Shown: one piece after another, positions 7,765 through 16,501 of the stretch
Layout of the letters: each line of letters opens with the position of its first letter
Numbering within the stretch: the stretch's first letter is position 1
Assembly: GCA_035623255.1 (NCBI GenBank)
Contig: DASPTU010000104.1
Location: 30,131-94,130, forward strand
DNA: 64,000 nucleotides
Reading direction: 5' to 3'
Origin: JAFAGX01 sp035623255
GTDB lineage: Bacteria > Acidobacteriota > Terriglobia > Terriglobales > Acidobacteriaceae
Made by a program: the position numbers and the translations under genes
The notes under the pieces: model-generated
Database searches by the model: none
What the model was told of the DNA's origin: nothing
The model's input: only the letters and a program-made list of their open reading frames with translations

Positions 7765-10623
7765 TCAATCATCGTCATCCGGTTTGTCCGTCGCGGGGAG
7801 TCGATGCACAACCGGCGGTAGGGGGGCGTCGCCCTTGCGATCACGCCACAAGATCGCGTTCAGGACGGCAGAATCGACCGCATCCGGTCTTGAGAAATCC
7901 ATTGCCGCTGATTCCTTGGCGCCCTGCCCTCTTGGCGGATTCATCTGGTAAATTAAGCCATTGTCGCGATTGCTCCAATCCGCAGTAAACGGTAACTGGT
8001 TTCCTGCTCCGGAAAACATATAACTCATCATTGGCGCATACGCGTCGTTCTGGTTCATAGGCGGCAATCCGAGCAATACCTCCATTGTGTGAATTGTGCT
8101 CACGGTTGTATAGAAATGATGCTCGACAAACGGCTGATCGCCTGAACCGGGCGAATATTTACTGATCACAAACGCGATCGAGCGATGCGCATCGACGTGA
8201 TCGGCGCCGTTCTGCGCGTCGTCCTCTAGAATGAAAATTGCGGTGTCGTCCCAATAACGGCTATGCGAGACCGCTTCCACCACCCGGCCAACCGCAAGAT
8301 CGTTGTCGGCCACGGAAGCCGCAGGGCGCGGATGTCCGGGTGTGGTTCCGTGAGTGTGATCGTTCGGCAAATAGAGCAGCGTAAACGCCGGCAACTGTTC
8401 GCCCGTGCCGATGTCACGCGCGCGCGCAAAATCCTTGAATTCGTTCAGGAATTCATCAGCCCTGAGCTGGTCCGGATAGTCGGTGTTGAAGTCCACAAAC
8501 CTGGGATCAAAATGGTCCCGCAACACCGCTTTTGTAGGCTTGTTGAATTTCATCAGTGGCAGCGGCCACGGCCACGGACTCGCGCTTCCGTGAGGCTGGC
8601 CCACGTTGGATGGCAATGATTCACCCCTGGCAACCTCGGCTTGCGGACATTTCTCCGAGAAGGCTGAAGGCGTGCCTTCTTTGAGCGCCTCTACACCTTC
8701 TGGTTTGCACCAAATCGTGGCTACAAATTCCCCATAATCGCGGTAGCTCAGCCCGTGTGCCGCAAGGTTGTCCCAGAGATATCCGGTTGCAGGGGCATCC
8801 ACATCCGGCCCGTTGTGGTCCAGCGGAAATTCGTCAGCTACAGTTCCCTGAAAATCGTACGTGCGTTCTTTTCCCCGATAGTTAATTTGCCAGTTGTTTT
8901 CGTTGTAGTCGCTGGTGATTCCGGCAGTTGACCATTCGTGCCCGTCGCCAGAGACTTCGCCACTGTCATAGAAGTTATCCAGCACCCCAAATTGCAAAGC
9001 GAGCTTGTGTTCGTTGGGTGTAACATCAGCGCCATACATGGTCAGAGAAGCATCACGGTTGCCGACCTTCAAGTCGCCGAATATTTGGTCGTAGGTCCGA
9101 TTTTCTTTGATGATGTAGATCACATGTTTAATCGGACTCGATCCGTTCGCGAACTGGATTCTCCCAGCTTCAGAACCGAAACGATTGTTTTCCTCCACTC
9201 GTTTGGTCAACTCCGGCAATTGCGCTTCGATTTCACGAAGATTAAATCGCGCGACTGATCCGTAGAGCAAGGTGGCAATGTAGGCGTGGGAGTGATGGCG
9301 AATCTCGTGTTCGGTCTGGCCGGGGAAATTATCGGGACCGGTGCCTTGCCCCTTCGAGGTGGCAACGATCAAATCATCGCTGGCTGTTGCCAGGGCAGTG
9401 GGATACCAATCTGTGGGAATGAAGCCGAGGGCGCTCGCATTCGCGCTTAACTGAGAAGTGTCATACACCGCAATTGCATTGATGGATGCACACGCGGCAA
9501 ACAGTCGTTTGCCATCCTCCGACTGTGCCAGAGCTACGGGAAACGTTCCGTGCTGATTGACCGCTGCAGGCACGACTGTCAGAGTCCATTTTCTCAGGCC
9601 GGTCGCCGTGTCTATCACCCCGATGCTGTCGGAGTTTGCCAACGCTACATACAGCAGTTTCTCGTCTGGGCTCAGCAACAGGGCAGTTGGATGCGGCCCG
9701 GGTTTTATAGGCTCCTGAGGAGCTAGGAGGGGAATCATGCGATGCAGTTTTCCCCGCCCCAGGTCCAGCTCGGCTATGCTCGATGAATTCCATAAGCTGC
9801 ACCAAGCCTGACGACCGTTGCGAGCTGCTACGCAGGTGTAAGGAAATTCTGAGGGGACAATTTGGTGCCCGCTGACATCGACACTCTTCAGGATCTTCCC
9901 ACTCGATGAATCCACCAACACGAAGTTGTCCGAGTAATTGTCGGCGATCAGCAGCCTATCCGCTTGCCCATTGTCCCCGGGAATCACTGCGAGACCTGCC
10001 GGATAAGGAATAGCGGTACCGTCCGGAGTTTTGCGCAGTGCAAATGCAACGATCTTCCCTTTCGCAAGCTTCTGCGGAGGGATTTTCAGGAATCGCTCGG
10101 GCGTAACCTTGCCATCGCGGAAGTTGTACACGGCAATGCCGTTCCCCGTATCTCCAGACTTCTCCCCGGTGGGATCACTGATCGAACCCATCGACGCATA
10201 AAGATGACTTCCATCGGAGCTGAAAGCCAGGCCAATGTAGTAGCTCTGGTGCGCATCAGCCGCCAGTCGCTCGTCAGGAAAATCCGTGAGCCGATTAGTC
10301 GAGAGATCGAGTATCGCAATCGATTGGTAACCTTTATTCCGTTGCGATCCATAACCATCATTTAGAAATGCCGCGTAGTGCTTGCCGGGGCTTATCGCGA
10401 CCGTCGGTGTAAAACCGTTTAGTGTGCCCAAAACTCCAGGCGATGGGCCAATCAGGAGCTTGCTGGTCGGCAGCGGAATCTCGCGCACTTCGAGGTTCTG
10501 TTGACTACGTTGAAGCGCAGTTTGTGCCAAAAGAAAACTTAAAGCCGCGAGTAGCAGGAGTGGTAAGGCCGCCAGGGCTGATCGCAACTCTCCTCCAATG
10601 AGACGGTAAGAAACTTCTAACAT
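7765..10623 (-). CDS. Beta-propeller plus phosphoesterase (PF04185-type) exported protein
   Basis: From ATG 10623 the protein starts with a hydrophobic helix (LAALPLLLLAALSFLLAQ), a signal peptide or anchor. Residues about 60-470 form YVTN/lactonase-like repeats (LLYVALANSDSIGVIDTATG and similar). A phosphoesterase domain opens with HVIYIIKENRTYDQIFGD, the entry motif of the phospholipase C/acid phosphatase-type family, and includes LYLPNDHTHGTTPG and ILEDDAQNGADHVDAHR, plausible metal ligands. A propeller fused to this hydrolase is frequent in Acidobacteria and planctomycetes. Codons upstream of 10623 would overlap the divergent gene and lack a signal, so I reject that start. Natural substrate unknown. 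Confidence 0.85.
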   Translation of the reverse strand: MLEVSYRLIGGELRSALAALPLLLLAALSFLLAQTALQRSQQNLEVREIPLPTSKLLIGPSPGVLGTLNGFTPTVAISPGKHYAAFLNDGYGSQRNKGYQSIAILDLSTNRLTDFPDERLAADAHQSYYIGLAFSSDGSHLYASMGSISDPTGEKSGDTGNGIAVYNFRDGKVTPERFLKIPPQKLAKGKIVAFALRKTPDGTAIPYPAGLAVIPGDNGQADRLLIADNYSDNFVLVDSSSGKILKSVDVSGHQIVPSEFPYTCVAARNGRQAWCSLWNSSSIAELDLGRGKLHRMIPLLAPQEPIKPGPHPTALLLSPDEKLLYVALANSDSIGVIDTATGLRKWTLTVVPAAVNQHGTFPVALAQSEDGKRLFAACASINAIAVYDTSQLSANASALGFIPTDWYPTALATASDDLIVATSKGQGTGPDNFPGQTEHEIRHHSHAYIATLLYGSVARFNLREIEAQLPELTKRVEENNRFGSEAGRIQFANGSSPIKHVIYIIKENRTYDQIFGDLKVGNRDASLTMYGADVTPNEHKLALQFGVLDNFYDSGEVSGDGHEWSTAGITSDYNENNWQINYRGKERTYDFQGTVADEFPLDHNGPDVDAPATGYLWDNLAAHGLSYRDYGEFVATIWCKPEGVEALKEGTPSAFSEKCPQAEVARGESLPSNVGQPHGSASPWPWPLPLMKFNKPTKAVLRDHFDPRFVDFNTDYPDQLRADEFLNEFKDFARARDIGTGEQLPAFTLLYLPNDHTHGTTPGHPRPAASVADNDLAVGRVVEAVSHSRYWDDTAIFILEDDAQNGADHVDAHRSIAFVISKYSPGSGDQPFVEHHFYTTVSTIHTMEVLLGLPPMNQNDAYAPMMSYMFSGAGNQLPFTADWSNRDNGLIYQMNPPRGQGAKESAAMDFSRPDAVDSAVLNAILWRDRKGDAPLPPVVHRLPATDKPDDDD

Positions 10624-10720
10624 CGCGCTGACAAAAAAGGAAGGCGTTCCGAAGGGGGCCAGAGGCCCGAGGCGAAACTTTCTGTTGATACCGAGCATCA
10701 ACTCGGACGGGGGCATTTGC

Positions 10721-11500
10721 ATGCGGCGGTTTCTGATCTGCTTGACGGTTGTTTGTATAAGCACGTGGGCAATTCCGGCTTTAGCTCCCGGCGGTTCAAC
10801 CACCCGCGTCCCCATCCTGGTTGAACTTTTTACTTCGGAAGGCTGCTCGGACTGTCCGCCAGCCGATGCATTTCTGGAAAAATTGGATCGGCAGCCCTTC
10901 CAGGTCGCCGAAATGATTGTGCTCAGCGAACACGTAGATTACTGGAACCATGACGGCTGGAAAGATCCGTATTCGTCTCATTTTTACAGCGAGCGACAGG
11001 CCGCCTACGCGCGACGTTTTTTCCTGCCCAGCGTCTACACTCCGCAGATGATTGTCGATGGAACGAGCGAATTTGTCGGGAGCAACCAAGCCGCCGCTGG
11101 TGAAGCCTTCGCCAAGGCGGCAAATACGACAAAAGTCGGCGTTCGGATGTCCTCAATCTCGATTGATTCCGCTAACAACCTGATGGCGCATATTGAAACC
11201 AACGCTCTGCCTGACAATCAGAAAGCCGATGTTTACGTCGCGATCGCCCTCAATCATGCCGACTCCCAGGTCTCGGCGGGCGAGAATGCTGGAAGAAAAC
11301 TTTCACACACAGCGGTGGTACGGCTCATCTCGAAGGTTGGATCAGTCGAGAAAGGCCAGCCCTACGCACAAGAGATTCACATGAAGCTGCCCCCCGATGT
11401 CTCCCCCAGCAACTTGCGAATTGTGAGTTTTGTTCAACAGGCGCAACAAGGGAAGGTTTTTGGAGCGGCAATGCGGCCGCTCGGCTCAGAGAGTCACTGA
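10721..11500 (+). CDS. DUF1223 thioredoxin-fold secreted protein
   Basis: The protein begins with a signal peptide (RRFLICLTVVCISTWAIPAL) and then VELFTSEGCSDCPPADAFL, the CxxC-bearing entry to the DUF1223 family, which has a thioredoxin-like fold. YTPQMIVDG is a second conserved block. Function is uncertain; a periplasmic thiol-disulfide role is an inference from fold and CxxC. A GGACGGGGG ribosome-binding site precedes ATG 10721; an ATG at 10685 lacks one. It is divergent from the phosphoesterase gene with 97 bases between starts. Confidence 0.82.
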   Translation: MRRFLICLTVVCISTWAIPALAPGGSTTRVPILVELFTSEGCSDCPPADAFLEKLDRQPFQVAEMIVLSEHVDYWNHDGWKDPYSSHFYSERQAAYARRFFLPSVYTPQMIVDGTSEFVGSNQAAAGEAFAKAANTTKVGVRMSSISIDSANNLMAHIETNALPDNQKADVYVAIALNHADSQVSAGENAGRKLSHTAVVRLISKVGSVEKGQPYAQEIHMKLPPDVSPSNLRIVSFVQQAQQGKVFGAAMRPLGSESH

Positions 11501-11647
11501 TCCAGCCGCGAATAATCTTTGCCACATTCAACTGATCGACGCGACTACACGTTAGTAACCTACCCAAAGCGGTCGGTCAGGTACATCATAGCTATTCCGG
11601 TGGTCCGTCCGGATACAAAAATGCCGCAGAAGCTATTGGAAGTACTC

Positions 11648-12178
11648 ATGTTAGGTCGTTGTTCGCACGAATTCTCCTGGCCGCGGCGAGCCTCTGACGG
11701 CGACTATTACCAGGTTTGTCTGCTCTGCGCCGCAGAATACAAGTATGACTGGAAGACGATGCGGCGCACTGAGCGTGTCGATCGCAGTCGAGAGCCTAAC
11801 CTTGAGCCCGGCAGTGCTCGACGTCGCAGCCATAGCCGCAAACCTACCTGGGTCCCGCGCGCCCGTCGACTCAGGCTTGACGCACCTTTACGCTACCGAG
11901 TTAAGAACCTGGGGAGCTGGCATGAAGGTGTGATCGACAATCTCAGCCAGTCGGGGCTGCTTTTTCACGGTTCGCAACGTTTTCCCGAGAATACCCTCAT
12001 AGAGATGGTTTTTGAGATGCCCGAAGAGATCTCAGGTCAGAAGAACAGTACGGTGTTGTGCCAGGGGCGGATCACACGGGCCAAGGAACAGGGGAAAGGA
12101 AAACAGGAGTCGTCCGGCGTGCCAGTGTTGGCTGCCAGTATTCTCGACTATAAATTTCTTCACCAGCAACGTCCTTAG
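11648..12178 (+). CDS. PilZ-domain protein with N-terminal four-Cys/His patch
   Basis: From ATG 11648 (GGAAG five to six bases upstream) the protein starts with CSHEFSWPRR followed by YYQVCLLCAAEY, a possible zinc-binding knuckle. A basic linker comes next (RRRSHSRKPTW), then a PilZ-like domain from about residue 80: RYRVKNLGSWHEGVIDNLSQ, SGLLFHG and a beta-barrel ending CQGRITRA. PilZ domains usually bind cyclic di-GMP through RxxxR and (D/N)xSxxG; here DNLSQSG is present and RARRLRL may supply the arginines. Longer starts at 11519 and 11621 lack a ribosome-binding site. Confidence 0.75.
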   Translation: MLGRCSHEFSWPRRASDGDYYQVCLLCAAEYKYDWKTMRRTERVDRSREPNLEPGSARRRSHSRKPTWVPRARRLRLDAPLRYRVKNLGSWHEGVIDNLSQSGLLFHGSQRFPENTLIEMVFEMPEEISGQKNSTVLCQGRITRAKEQGKGKQESSGVPVLAASILDYKFLHQQRP

Positions 12179-12305
12179 TGAACCGGAATTTGCGAATCGG
12201 CGCCGGATGACAGTACAGTCCTGATCAACAATTTTGGCTTTGGAAGTAAGCTTCTCTGCATCTAATTTCCCATATACTGGCATTACACCATCAGGAGCAT
12301 CAGGT

Positions 12306-13370
12306 ATGAAGGCGAGAGTCTCTCTCCACTTAAGTGCAATTCTGCTTTTGATCACCTTGACCATCACGTTGGGCTGTTCAAGAGCTCCGAATGACGCTCA
12401 GATCGCCAGCGATATCCAGTCCAGGATCAACTCAGATTCCGGACTCCAAGGCAAGCAGCTCGAGGTCCAGTCGGTCAACGGCTCGGTCACGCTGGCCGGA
12501 GTGGTGGATAACGATGCGCAACGGGATGCAGCCGCCCGATATGCCTCTTCAGAACCGGGAGTTAAGCAGGTTGTGAACAACCTGCAGATTGCGCCGCCTG
12601 CACCCGCTCAGGCTGAGCAACCGGCCCCGCCTCCGGCGGGGGAGCCTAAGCCGGCATCTAGTCGCCAGAAAAAAACTCGCAAGCGTCAGGAAGACACTGC
12701 TTCAAACTCGCAAGTAGCGGAGCAGACACCACCTCCGGCTCCAACACCGGTATCGGCACCTGTGCCCGCTGCAGCGCCTATGACTCCGCCACCGCCTCCT
12801 CCACCACAGAAGGTTACGATTCCAACGGGCACTGCTTTAGCGGTCCGACTCGTCGATCCTATTGATAGTGAGAAGAACCAAGTTGGTGAGACCTTCCATG
12901 CCACCCTCAACAATCCCATCACGATCAATGGAGACACGGTGATTCCATCGGGCAGCGACGTTCAGGGCCACCTGGCCGATGTGAAGAGTGCCGGCAAATT
13001 CGCCGGTCAATCGCAAGTTATTTTGCAATTGGACAGCATCCGGTCCGGCGGCCAGACCTACAACATTCAGACGGATCAGTACAAGAAACAAGGCAGTTCA
13101 CGTGGCAAAAACACCGCTGAGAAGGTTGGAGCGGGAGCAGGTATCGGAGCATTGATCGGTGCACTTGCGGGTGGCGGCAAAGGAGCAGCCATTGGGGCGG
13201 CAGCCGGCGGCGGCCTGGGCGGCGGCGTTCAAGCAGCCACCAAAGGTCAACAGATCAAATTGCCCTCGGAGACTGTCTTGAACTTTACGCTGCAAGCTCC
13301 GGTCACCGTGGTCGCAACCAGCCAGGGTCCGGACGCGGGACGTCAGAAGTTGGACGCGAACCAGCAATAG
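12306..13370 (+). CDS. BON-domain lipoprotein with proline-rich linker and glycine-zipper C-terminus
   Basis: ATG 12306 follows AGGAGC and opens a lipoprotein signal (LLITLTITLGC, acylated Cys). A BON domain spans about residues 28-95 (RINSDSGLQGKQLEVQS, GSVTLAGVVDN), a fold linked to membrane or surface attachment. A Pro/Ala-rich linker of about 80 residues with basic patches follows. The next domain (VTIPTGTALAVRLVDPIDSE) resembles proteins annotated as outer-membrane-stability or glycine-zipper proteins. Near the end comes GAGIGALIGALAGGGKG, a glycine zipper expected to pack in membrane. An envelope-stabilising role is inferred. Confidence 0.8.
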   Translation: MKARVSLHLSAILLLITLTITLGCSRAPNDAQIASDIQSRINSDSGLQGKQLEVQSVNGSVTLAGVVDNDAQRDAAARYASSEPGVKQVVNNLQIAPPAPAQAEQPAPPPAGEPKPASSRQKKTRKRQEDTASNSQVAEQTPPPAPTPVSAPVPAAAPMTPPPPPPPQKVTIPTGTALAVRLVDPIDSEKNQVGETFHATLNNPITINGDTVIPSGSDVQGHLADVKSAGKFAGQSQVILQLDSIRSGGQTYNIQTDQYKKQGSSRGKNTAEKVGAGAGIGALIGALAGGGKGAAIGAAAGGGLGGGVQAATKGQQIKLPSETVLNFTLQAPVTVVATSQGPDAGRQKLDANQQ

Positions 13371-13389
13371 TGGTCCTGGATTTGAATGC

Positions 13390-13420
13390 AAGGCGCGGCA
13401 CACCCGCGCCTTATTTTTTT
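13390..13420 (+). terminator. Rho-independent terminator after the BON lipoprotein
   Basis: A perfect 9-bp stem, AAGGCGCGG (13390-13398) with CCGCGCCTT (13404-13412), closes the loop CACAC and is followed by ATTTTTTT. It lies 19 bases after the stop at 13370. Confidence 0.93.
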
Positions 13421-13449
13421 GTCAATATCCGTAACTGATTACCCCGTTT

Positions 13450-13465
13450 TGTGACGTAGCTCACA
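13450..13465. promoter_or_regulatory. CRP-type operator palindrome upstream of cytochrome c
   Basis: TGTGACGTAGCTCACA matches TGTGA-N6-TCACA, the full consensus for CRP-family regulators, with both half-sites perfect. It is centred about 83 bases before the cytochrome c start, between the preceding terminator and the gene. A possible -10 element (CATAAT, near 13502) lies between it and the ribosome-binding site. FNR sites differ (TTGAT-N4-ATCAA), so a CRP/cAMP-like or related regulator is the better guess. Confidence 0.65.
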
Positions 13466-13540
13466 GCCCCTCGGACCAAGTCCTGAATACACTTTTCCTA
13501 GCCATAATTCTCAGCAGTGCCGCAGTTATAGGAGGCAAGT

Positions 13541-13978
13541 ATGAAGCTAGGCAAGTTGGTGAGCTTGTGTGTGGCACTCATGCTGTTCGCAGCCGCCGCG
13601 GGAGCGCAGGATCAAACTCAAAAAACCATCAAGCATGTTCCGGTTTCGGCCACTTCCCCGTCCTCGGGCGCGGAAATGTACAAAGCCTATTGTGCCGTCT
13701 GCCATGGCGCCGATGGCAAAGGCAATGGTCCAGCCGCGTCCGCTCTTAAGACACCCCCCACTGATCTGACACAATTAAGCAAGAACAACGGGGGGAAGTA
13801 TCCGGACCTGAAGGTGGCGTCTACAATTCGCGGAGAAGGTAACATTGCCGCGCATGGCACCCCTGACATGCCGATGTGGGGGCACTTGTTCTGGGGCATG
13901 AGCCATGGCCACGAGGGCGAAGTCCAGCAACGAGTGGCCAATCTGACCAAATACGTCGAGTCTCTGCAAGCAAAGTGA
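13541..13978 (+). CDS. Periplasmic mono-haem c-type cytochrome
   Basis: A strong ribosome-binding site (AGGAGGC) precedes the ATG. The signal peptide (SLCVALMLFAAAAGAQ) is followed by haem attachment CAVCH (in YKAYCAVCHGADGKG). TPDMPMWG supplies the likely distal Met ligand. It is a small electron carrier of class I type, 145 residues, with no other domain. It stands alone between two terminators, so it is a single-gene transcript, probably controlled by the CRP-type palindrome upstream. Its redox partner is not in the window. Confidence 0.9.
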   Translation: MKLGKLVSLCVALMLFAAAAGAQDQTQKTIKHVPVSATSPSSGAEMYKAYCAVCHGADGKGNGPAASALKTPPTDLTQLSKNNGGKYPDLKVASTIRGEGNIAAHGTPDMPMWGHLFWGMSHGHEGEVQQRVANLTKYVESLQAK

Positions 13979-13994
13979 ATCTCCATCGGGACAG

Positions 13995-14025
13995 AGGGCG
14001 TGAGGCAACTTCACGCCTTCTTTTT
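13995..14025 (+). terminator. Rho-independent terminator after cytochrome c
   Basis: Stem GGCGTGA (13997-14003) with TCACGCC (14011-14017), extended by a G-U and an A-T pair, loop GGCAACT, then TTCTTTTTG. It starts about 17 bases after the stop. Confidence 0.88.
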
Positions 14026-14143
14026 GTCCACGCGGGTGGGGGTGCGCAATCGAACATGCACTTTCGTCACCTGCTTTGCCCGTCCGAAGGCACCATATAA
14101 TCGATACAAACCCATAGAATCATGAGGTAAGTACGCCTCTACG

Positions 14144-15064
14144 GTGGATCCTGTCTTATCATTGGCGACGCTCGCGTTAGGGCTGGCATTTGGCAGCTTC
14201 CTGAACGTGTGTATCTATCGCATGCCGCGCGGCATTTCGATCATTCATCCAGGCTCGCGGTGTCCTAACTGCAATGCTTCCATCCATTTCTACGATAACG
14301 TTCCGATACTGAGCTGGATCGTTTTGCGCGGCCGCTGCCGCAGCTGCCGGAATCCGATATCGGCACGTTACATGGTGGTAGAGCTGCTCACTGGCGGCCT
14401 GTTTCTTCTTTGCTACGCCCATTTTGGATATGCGTTGGCAACCCTGAAGTGCTGCACTCTTGGGTTCCTGCTTCTGGGTTTGATTTTCACCGACGCCGAG
14501 ACGCAGCTTCTTCCCGACAAACTTACCCTGCCGGGAATCGTCCTGGGCGTGGTCTTCAGTATGGTCGTGCCGGTTAATGACCTGCTCTCGCAAGTGCTCC
14601 CAGGAACAATCTTGGTGTCTGTGCCGCACGCATCCTGGCGTCTGCTTTCGTTGCTCGATTCCCTCGCCGGGGCAGCAGTCGGAGCCTCGTTCATTTACGG
14701 CGCCGGGGCGATTTACCTGCGCGCTCGCGGCGTAGAAGGCATGGGCTTTGGAGATGTCAAGTTGATGGCTATGGTAGGCGCCTTTCTCGGCATCCGCCTC
14801 ACGGTTTTTACCATCTTCGCGGCTTCGATCGCGGGATCCCTATTTGGACTCGGCACGCTTCTTTCGGTGTGGATGAAGCGTACACAGCGTCGCATCTTGC
14901 GCAATCATGAGTCGGTTCAGCAAGCGCGCCGGCGTGCCTGGCAGTCTGCCTCAATCGCGCTGCGCTATCTGCCGATTCCGTTTGGCGTTTTTCTGGGGGG
15001 GATGGCGATGCTGGCCGTCTTCTTCGGAAACGGTCTTGTGCGCTGGTATTGGAGGTGGTTGTGA
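14144..15064 (+). CDS. pilD: Type IV prepilin peptidase / N-methyltransferase
   Basis: A polytopic membrane enzyme that cleaves and N-methylates type IV prepilins and pseudopilins. The N-terminal LAFGSFLNVCIYRMPRG is the PilD signature. The zinc-binding four-Cys module is present (CPNC and CRSC), as are both catalytic aspartates: TDAETQLLPD and GFGDVKLM. A GTG at 14144 is the only in-frame start that keeps the first helix; the nearest purine-rich site is about 15 bases away, so initiation may be weak. No other pilus gene is nearby, but two PilZ-domain proteins are within 6 kb. Confidence 0.93.
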   Translation: MDPVLSLATLALGLAFGSFLNVCIYRMPRGISIIHPGSRCPNCNASIHFYDNVPILSWIVLRGRCRSCRNPISARYMVVELLTGGLFLLCYAHFGYALATLKCCTLGFLLLGLIFTDAETQLLPDKLTLPGIVLGVVFSMVVPVNDLLSQVLPGTILVSVPHASWRLLSLLDSLAGAAVGASFIYGAGAIYLRARGVEGMGFGDVKLMAMVGAFLGIRLTVFTIFAASIAGSLFGLGTLLSVWMKRTQRRILRNHESVQQARRRAWQSASIALRYLPIPFGVFLGGMAMLAVFFGNGLVRWYWRWL

Positions 15065-15138
15065 ACCTCGGGAGCATCGTCCGGAAAAAATTCTGTGTCC
15101 GCCCAGTAAGGGCATGCGACACAAAGGATGGAGTGATT

Positions 15139-15804
15139 ATGAATCGCGTTACGAATCTTTGGCTGGCGTCGGTAATTGTCGGAGCAATAGCCGTGGTTCC
15201 TGGTGGCGCTCAGAATACAACTACGCAGAACAACAGTACTCAAACTGTGACGCCGCAATTCACCACGACCGTCTCAGAGCCGTCGCTGGGCAGCTATGCT
15301 CGTGCCTTGAAGAACGACAAGAAAGTGCAGGCAGCCAAGAAGTTTGACAATGACAATCTGCCTCGCGAAGACAAGCTCAGTGTCGTAGGAGAAAAGGACG
15401 CGGCAAATCCACAAGCATCAGATTCGAGTTCGGCGGACAAAGCTAAACCCTCGACCCCAGCCATAACTCCAGGCGAGTCCCCAGAACAACGTCAGCAGGT
15501 TTATGACCAATGGAAGGACCGCATTGCAACCCAGCAATCTGAAGTGGACTTGCTCTCGCGGGAACTTGACGTCGAACAGCGCGAATATAAGTTGCGGGCC
15601 GCCGAGTTCTACGGTGATGCCGGCGACCGGATGCGCAATCAAGCGGCATGGGACAAGGAAGACGCCGAGTACAAGGAGAAGATCGCCGATAAGCAAAAGG
15701 CATTCGATGACGCCAAGCAGATGCTGGGTGACATGCAAGAGGAGGCCCGCAAAGCCGGCGTTCCGACCTCGGTTCGCGGAGAGGATCAACAGCCGCAACA
15801 ATAA
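15139..15804 (+). CDS. Secreted hypothetical protein with charged coiled coil
   Basis: I do not recognise the family. ATG 15139 follows AGGATGGAG and starts a signal peptide (LWLASVIVGAIAVVPGGAQ). The mature part has a Thr/Asn/Gln-rich stretch (NTTTQNNSTQTVTPQF), then an acidic, Ala/Ser-rich linker. Residues about 115-205 are strongly charged helix with heptad character (QQSEVDLLSRELDVEQREY; KEKIADKQKAFDDAKQML). A longer frame from 15049 overlaps the peptidase end. It probably shares the transcript with pilD, 74 bases upstream, and a terminator follows. A structural periplasmic role is a guess. Confidence 0.65.
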   Translation: MNRVTNLWLASVIVGAIAVVPGGAQNTTTQNNSTQTVTPQFTTTVSEPSLGSYARALKNDKKVQAAKKFDNDNLPREDKLSVVGEKDAANPQASDSSSADKAKPSTPAITPGESPEQRQQVYDQWKDRIATQQSEVDLLSRELDVEQREYKLRAAEFYGDAGDRMRNQAAWDKEDAEYKEKIADKQKAFDDAKQMLGDMQEEARKAGVPTSVRGEDQQPQQ

Positions 15805-15824
15805 GCGCGCACAAGCACCTGAGG

Positions 15825-15853
15825 GCCTCTGACTCGACATCGGAGGCTTTCTT
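15825..15853 (+). terminator. Rho-independent terminator after the coiled-coil protein
   Basis: GCCTCTGA (15825-15832) pairs with TCGGAGGC (15840-15847, one T-G wobble) across a seven-base loop and is followed by TTTCTT. It lies 20 bases after the stop at 15804. Confidence 0.75.
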
Positions 15854-15878
15854 GTGTGAACCCAATTTTAGGCTCGGC

Positions 15879-16406
15879 TCATCGAGCGGCTGTGTGCTCT
15901 CGCAATCTCCATATCTGTTTCAAGTGATGCCGTCCGTGTACCCAATGGAATTGCCGCCATTGCTGCGCAGTTAGCGGGCCGAGAATGGGATGATCGAGGA
16001 TGCGCGTGGCCTTGCCGAACCGCTCCTCACATTGCGTAATCGCTAGGTTCATTGCGGCGAGTTCCGCCTCAATCGCCTTGAGGACTTCTACCGCCTCCAT
16101 ACCTCTGGGGGTTGAACGTTCCGGGGCTTTTCGGCCAGGTGGCATGTACCCCAAGCCGACCACAACGGTAGTCTTGATTCGATCCTGCAAGCGGGGAGTC
16201 CGCGCCAGCGGCCTACCTTCCTGCAAACACCGCTCACAACCCTTCACGGTGCCGTGGTAGGTCAAGTAAAGGTGCTCCAGCACTTCAGCCGCGCACCACT
16301 TCCCTGGCGGATGCCACTTAAGCTGCTCTGCACTCATGCCCCGCGTCGCATCGGCGATTGCAACCTCTAACCTTCGCAGGCCGCCGCTCAAACCCTTATC
16401 CCTCAA
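15879..16406 (-). CDS. DinB/DUF1569-like four-helix protein
   Basis: The protein is a predicted four-helix bundle of 175 residues. WHPPGKWCAAEVLEHLYLTY near the start and FHWVHGRHHLKQIWRL at the end place His residues as in DinB-like proteins, which bind a divalent metal. Some family members are thiol-dependent S-transferases; most have no assigned reaction. It is divergent from the lipoprotein at 16502 with 95 bases between starts. I am confident of the fold family but not of any function. Confidence 0.75.
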   Translation of the reverse strand: MRDKGLSGGLRRLEVAIADATRGMSAEQLKWHPPGKWCAAEVLEHLYLTYHGTVKGCERCLQEGRPLARTPRLQDRIKTTVVVGLGYMPPGRKAPERSTPRGMEAVEVLKAIEAELAAMNLAITQCEERFGKATRILDHPILGPLTAQQWRQFHWVHGRHHLKQIWRLREHTAAR

Positions 16407-16501
16407 GGTACATCCTCCACAAACCTGAGCTTAGCAAAACTCAGTCTAGTAGAATTAAGCCCGTCACTCACAGTCGCAAAATTTGTGGGTTGGAAGGTGA
16501 T

